Source: Pyrocephalus nanus (lineage: Eukaryota; Chordata; Aves; Passeriformes; Tyrannidae). From it: a stretch of DNA of 64,000 nt. The stretch spans positions 59,539,938 to 59,603,937 of the forward strand of contig CM076259.1 of the NCBI GenBank assembly GCA_038380795.1, given 5' to 3'. Below, piece after piece: positions 61,005 to 64,000 of the stretch. Position 1 is the stretch's first letter. Each line of letters starts with the position of its first letter. A program made the position numbers and the translations under genes. Below the pieces are notes generated by a model that ran no database searches, was not told the DNA's origin, and saw only the letters and a list, made by a program, of their open reading frames with translations.

Positions 61005-63036
61005 GTCCATTTTTCATAAACCATTTAGAAAGCACATTGCTGTGGGCTTCCCAATGACAAATACACTGAGGCACCAGCAAGTGACAACACACTTTGTACT
61101 CTTTGACATGGATGAAAGAATTCAATTCAACTTTTCTTTTTTCTATCTGGAAAGAGAAACGTCTGAGAAAAGTGTTTTGTTAGCCCTACTTTCTGAGAAC
61201 AAAGCTCAAACAATGCTCTGTCTGCATCTTCATCTGTTTTTCCTCCCTTCTCTTTGCTAACTTTGGGTGATATTGGTCAAGAGCAACCAAAACTGACAGA
61301 GGGCTGAGTTCTCTCATTGTAATGAAAATAAGTGGATGATTAAAGGACAAAAATAATAAACATCCCACGGTTTAAATGCTAGGTACTCAACCTTGCATCA
61401 GAAAATCCATGGAGCAATCACTACTAAGGGAGGACCTGCGGAAAACAAGGTGAGGTTGGTGCCATGCTCACACCACCATCACCATTTACCTGGTTATTTT
61501 CCCCATCATTTAATATTCAAAGCATTTTAACTCAAGGTATGTTTATTTACTGCAAGCATATAGTAAATACAGACACGCTTTCACAGGCAACTGTTGTGAC
61601 AGTTGATCTTCACACCACAGTATTATCTTAATAAACTGTCTCTCAGCCCCAGGGTCTTTGTTCTCATATAAATGACCTACAGTTGGTCACCCTGGATCTT
61701 ATACAAAGCATGACGAACACAGAGGTTATATGAGTTAATTGCATAGTGACTGCAAAAATAGCATGCTTTCTTCTCTACAACACTGTGGTCTTTCTCTCCT
61801 GAAAACAAGTGGAGTTTCACCATAATTCAAGTTAATGATAGAACTGTATATCTGGATAACTCTATCATTAGTTAATGTTACTACCACATCAGCTTGCCTG
61901 TACGGTATTTGACAAAGAAATTCAAGTTAAACAGCTTCCTCCAGAATGAAGACAATATTGGATTAATTAGGTAACTTACTACACATTTAGAAAATGAAGA
62001 TGAATATCCCTTTTATAACCATATTAAAATCCTACAGAATAAGAACCAGATTGCAATCTGTTATTGAAGTATAACTCATGAATATCTTTTGAATTACTCA
62101 AAATTTAAATCACTGGAGATCTGAATCTGGCCCCATACATCTTAAAAGAACATTTGACTCATTACTCATGTAAAAAGGACTCAATTTCCATGAACACATA
62201 ATGCACAGGAACTCATTTGTTTTTTAAGAGAGTTCAAAATTCTCTGCCAAAAGAACTCAAATTCTGGTACTCCAAACATACTATGTTATTTGTATTGGTC
62301 TACGTGCTACTTTTGCTACCAGTTATGGAGTGAACATCTGGAGCAAAGAAGAAACTGGGATCTAATGGACCCTCAGCCTTTTCCCCACACACTTCCCAGA
62401 ATGCGGGCAACTTTCTTCCTCTGACTGAAGACAGCCACTGGAAATACTGTCCATAAAGCTTTTACTAGCTAAAATACCAATTGCAGACTACTGAATTAAT
62501 TTTGTAACATGATTATTCCTCCAACATGGTCCAAAACTGAAAGCACGTAACTCTAAATCAAATACACAAAAGCACAGTAGCTGAGTCATAAGTCTCTAAA
62601 CAGTATGGTCTACCATTCTTTTAGTCTATTTTCAATTGTGCCTTAACAACTTGGAAGACATCTGCATAAGATTTTTGAAGATAGATTAGTTTTCTCTCTC
62701 CTATGCTTTATGATGTTCTTGCACCAGCCAGGTCTGAACCTCAACTGGCATTAGCACAGGACAGTGAGTGACAAACTGAATTTTTCAAAATGTCTTAAGC
62801 CTAATAGTGCAACATGGAAAAGTGCCCCACACTTAGCTGGGCAGGGAATAAAATATTTTCAACCCTGAAACATCCGTGTTCAACTGCCAATGTCTCATAT
62901 AACTCAAGTGCAACATATTTCAGTGTTTTGACACAAATGGGGATAACAGACTGATCATCTGGATTTCAGTTTAAGTTAGGAAACCATGCTCCTGACTGTC
63001 CCACTTCCTTTTATCCCACTCAGTGTAAGGCTTGCT

Positions 63037-63330
63037 GAGAATCACAGGCAAATAGAGCTGGAATCAACTATGCAACAGGATCAGTTGCATCCTTTAGAGA
63101 CAACAGTTATATCTATCAAATTCTTGAAGACCTCAACTGATAAAGCCCCACAGTGTTTACATGATCCATTCTAGGATCCCTCTGCATTCTTACCACTAGA
63201 AAAGTTTTTCTAAACTTTTTATTTCTTGCAACATATTCAGCCTATTACTTTTACTCTGCTCACTGTGGGCATTACAGACTTTTTTCCTTGTATGTCAGAC
63301 TTCTTCCTGTTCTCTATCTTCACTTAAAGC
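63037..63330 (-). mobile_element. ancient CR1 LINE fragment
   Basis: The order on minus is that of an old CR1 3' end. Next to AGAATCACAGGCAAATAGAG and AGCTGGAATCAACTATGCAA come 'CAGGATCAGTTGCATCC', 'CAAATTCTTGAAGACCTC', 'CTAGAAAAGTTTTTCTAA', 'CAACATATTCAGCCTATTAC' and 'GCTCACTGTGGGCATTACAG'. These line up with the inverted C-terminal ORF2 and 3' UTR of old CR1 subfamilies, with heavy divergence. The right boundary is uncertain because similarity fades. Confidence 0.7.
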
Positions 63331-64000
63331 ATTAATCTTGCTACTCAGTTTTAACAGTTGCTGAGACAGCCCTCAATATTTTTCTCAAATATTTGGTGTT
63401 AGTTATTTGCAAGTCAGATGAAGAAAGTTTCCATTTGAACTGAAGTGTCATCAGGCTGTACCTGGTGGAAATCCTTCTGAAACTATCATTCCTAAGAATT
63501 CTGCTTCTCTGGGGATCTCTGGGGAGGTTTTGTATTTATAGAAAAATATAAAATAATTATACAACGCAGTACAAAAATTCTTTACAAAAGTCTCATTTCA
63601 TTTCAGTTTAGATAAATTTACATTATTGAGGACCACAGAGTAGGGCTAAAATAAAGACAAGATTGTCCTCAGAGGATGTCCATGAGTAACCAAAGGGAGG
63701 AAGCATACGTACTCTTTTTTTTTTTCCCCAGTCAATTCCTAAATACACAGATGGTTCTTTTTCACCAAGATGAACTCAGCATCAGGAAAAATCTACCTCA
63801 GAAGTTCACATTGCAATTTGTTTTTTGCCACTGCTACGCTTGCTCCTCAGGCACTTACAGAATAACTCCTTGTTGTACAGTCATTCCATGTCATCCCTTA
63901 GAGACACGGCTGAGAGTGTTACAAAGATCTGCATTTTTCCTTGCACGGATGTTTATAGCCACTCTCTGAACACCTCTCATAATGACTGAACCACCTTGCA
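63331..64000. other. unique stretch to window end
   Basis: An 11-base T run at 63715-63725. A 97-codon plus frame (63676-63969) begins near it and has no recognisable domain. Confidence 0.5.

Larger units (their letters stand above)
58963..63036. other. unique stretch with purine-rich and AAAC patches
   Basis: The plus strand is strongly purine-rich at about 59550-59770, which produces the 140-codon, F/L/S-rich minus frame at 59520-59942; I do not regard that as a gene. (AAAC)-rich DNA lies at 59791-59837. An imperfect local duplication is at 60921-61004. Nothing else is recognised. Confidence 0.5.

Overview
This window looks like intergenic or intronic DNA from a bird nuclear genome. The main evidence is a set of CR1 LINE fragments on both strands, several ending in the avian-type 3' tail (a degenerate TTCTATGAT motif after a 'GATGATCTTTAAGGTCCC'-like segment), plus two solo LTRs that resemble avian ERVL LTRs. 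The DNA is AT-rich and full of poly-A/T tracts. I found no protein-coding exon, tRNA, rRNA, CRISPR array or operon-like gene cluster. The open reading frames are short, overlap on both strands and lack recognisable domains, except where they lie inside CR1 copies.

Layout. 1-10.4 kb: a TA microsatellite, four clear CR1 3' fragments (1854, 4556, 7141 on minus; 9190 on plus), an older weak CR1 match near 10.2 kb, and a striking ~157-bp near-palindrome at 3983-4139. 10.4-25.7 kb: mostly unique sequence with a solo ERVL-type LTR (13236-13799), a GC-richer unclassified segment (about 20.22-21.18 kb) and one copy of an unclassified dispersed repeat (22104-22282). 25.7-30.1 kb: a CR1 tail, an ancient CR1 decayed from endonuclease to 3' end (27715-29412), and a younger CR1 3' fragment on minus (29732-30068). 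30-47 kb: mostly unique, with a possible very old repeat near 34.4-34.9 kb, a CR1 fragment (39191) and a second LTR of the same ERVL-like family (40462-40999). 47-52 kb: a CR1 3' fragment (47226, minus) and the longest CR1 copy (49925-51836, plus), which retains readable reverse transcriptase blocks but is interrupted by stops and frameshifts. 52-64 kb: simple repeats, a CR1 tail (55672-55866), the second copy of the unclassified repeat (58770-58962) and an ancient CR1 on minus (63037-63330).

No genes act together here. The window records transposon insertions of several ages. The items most worth checking are the 3983-4139 near-palindrome, which could be a MITE-like element or a hairpin RNA precursor, and the 22.2 kb / 58.9 kb repeat pair, which I could not assign to a family. 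I see no sign of a novel functional system. All family assignments are by eye and were not checked against a repeat library.
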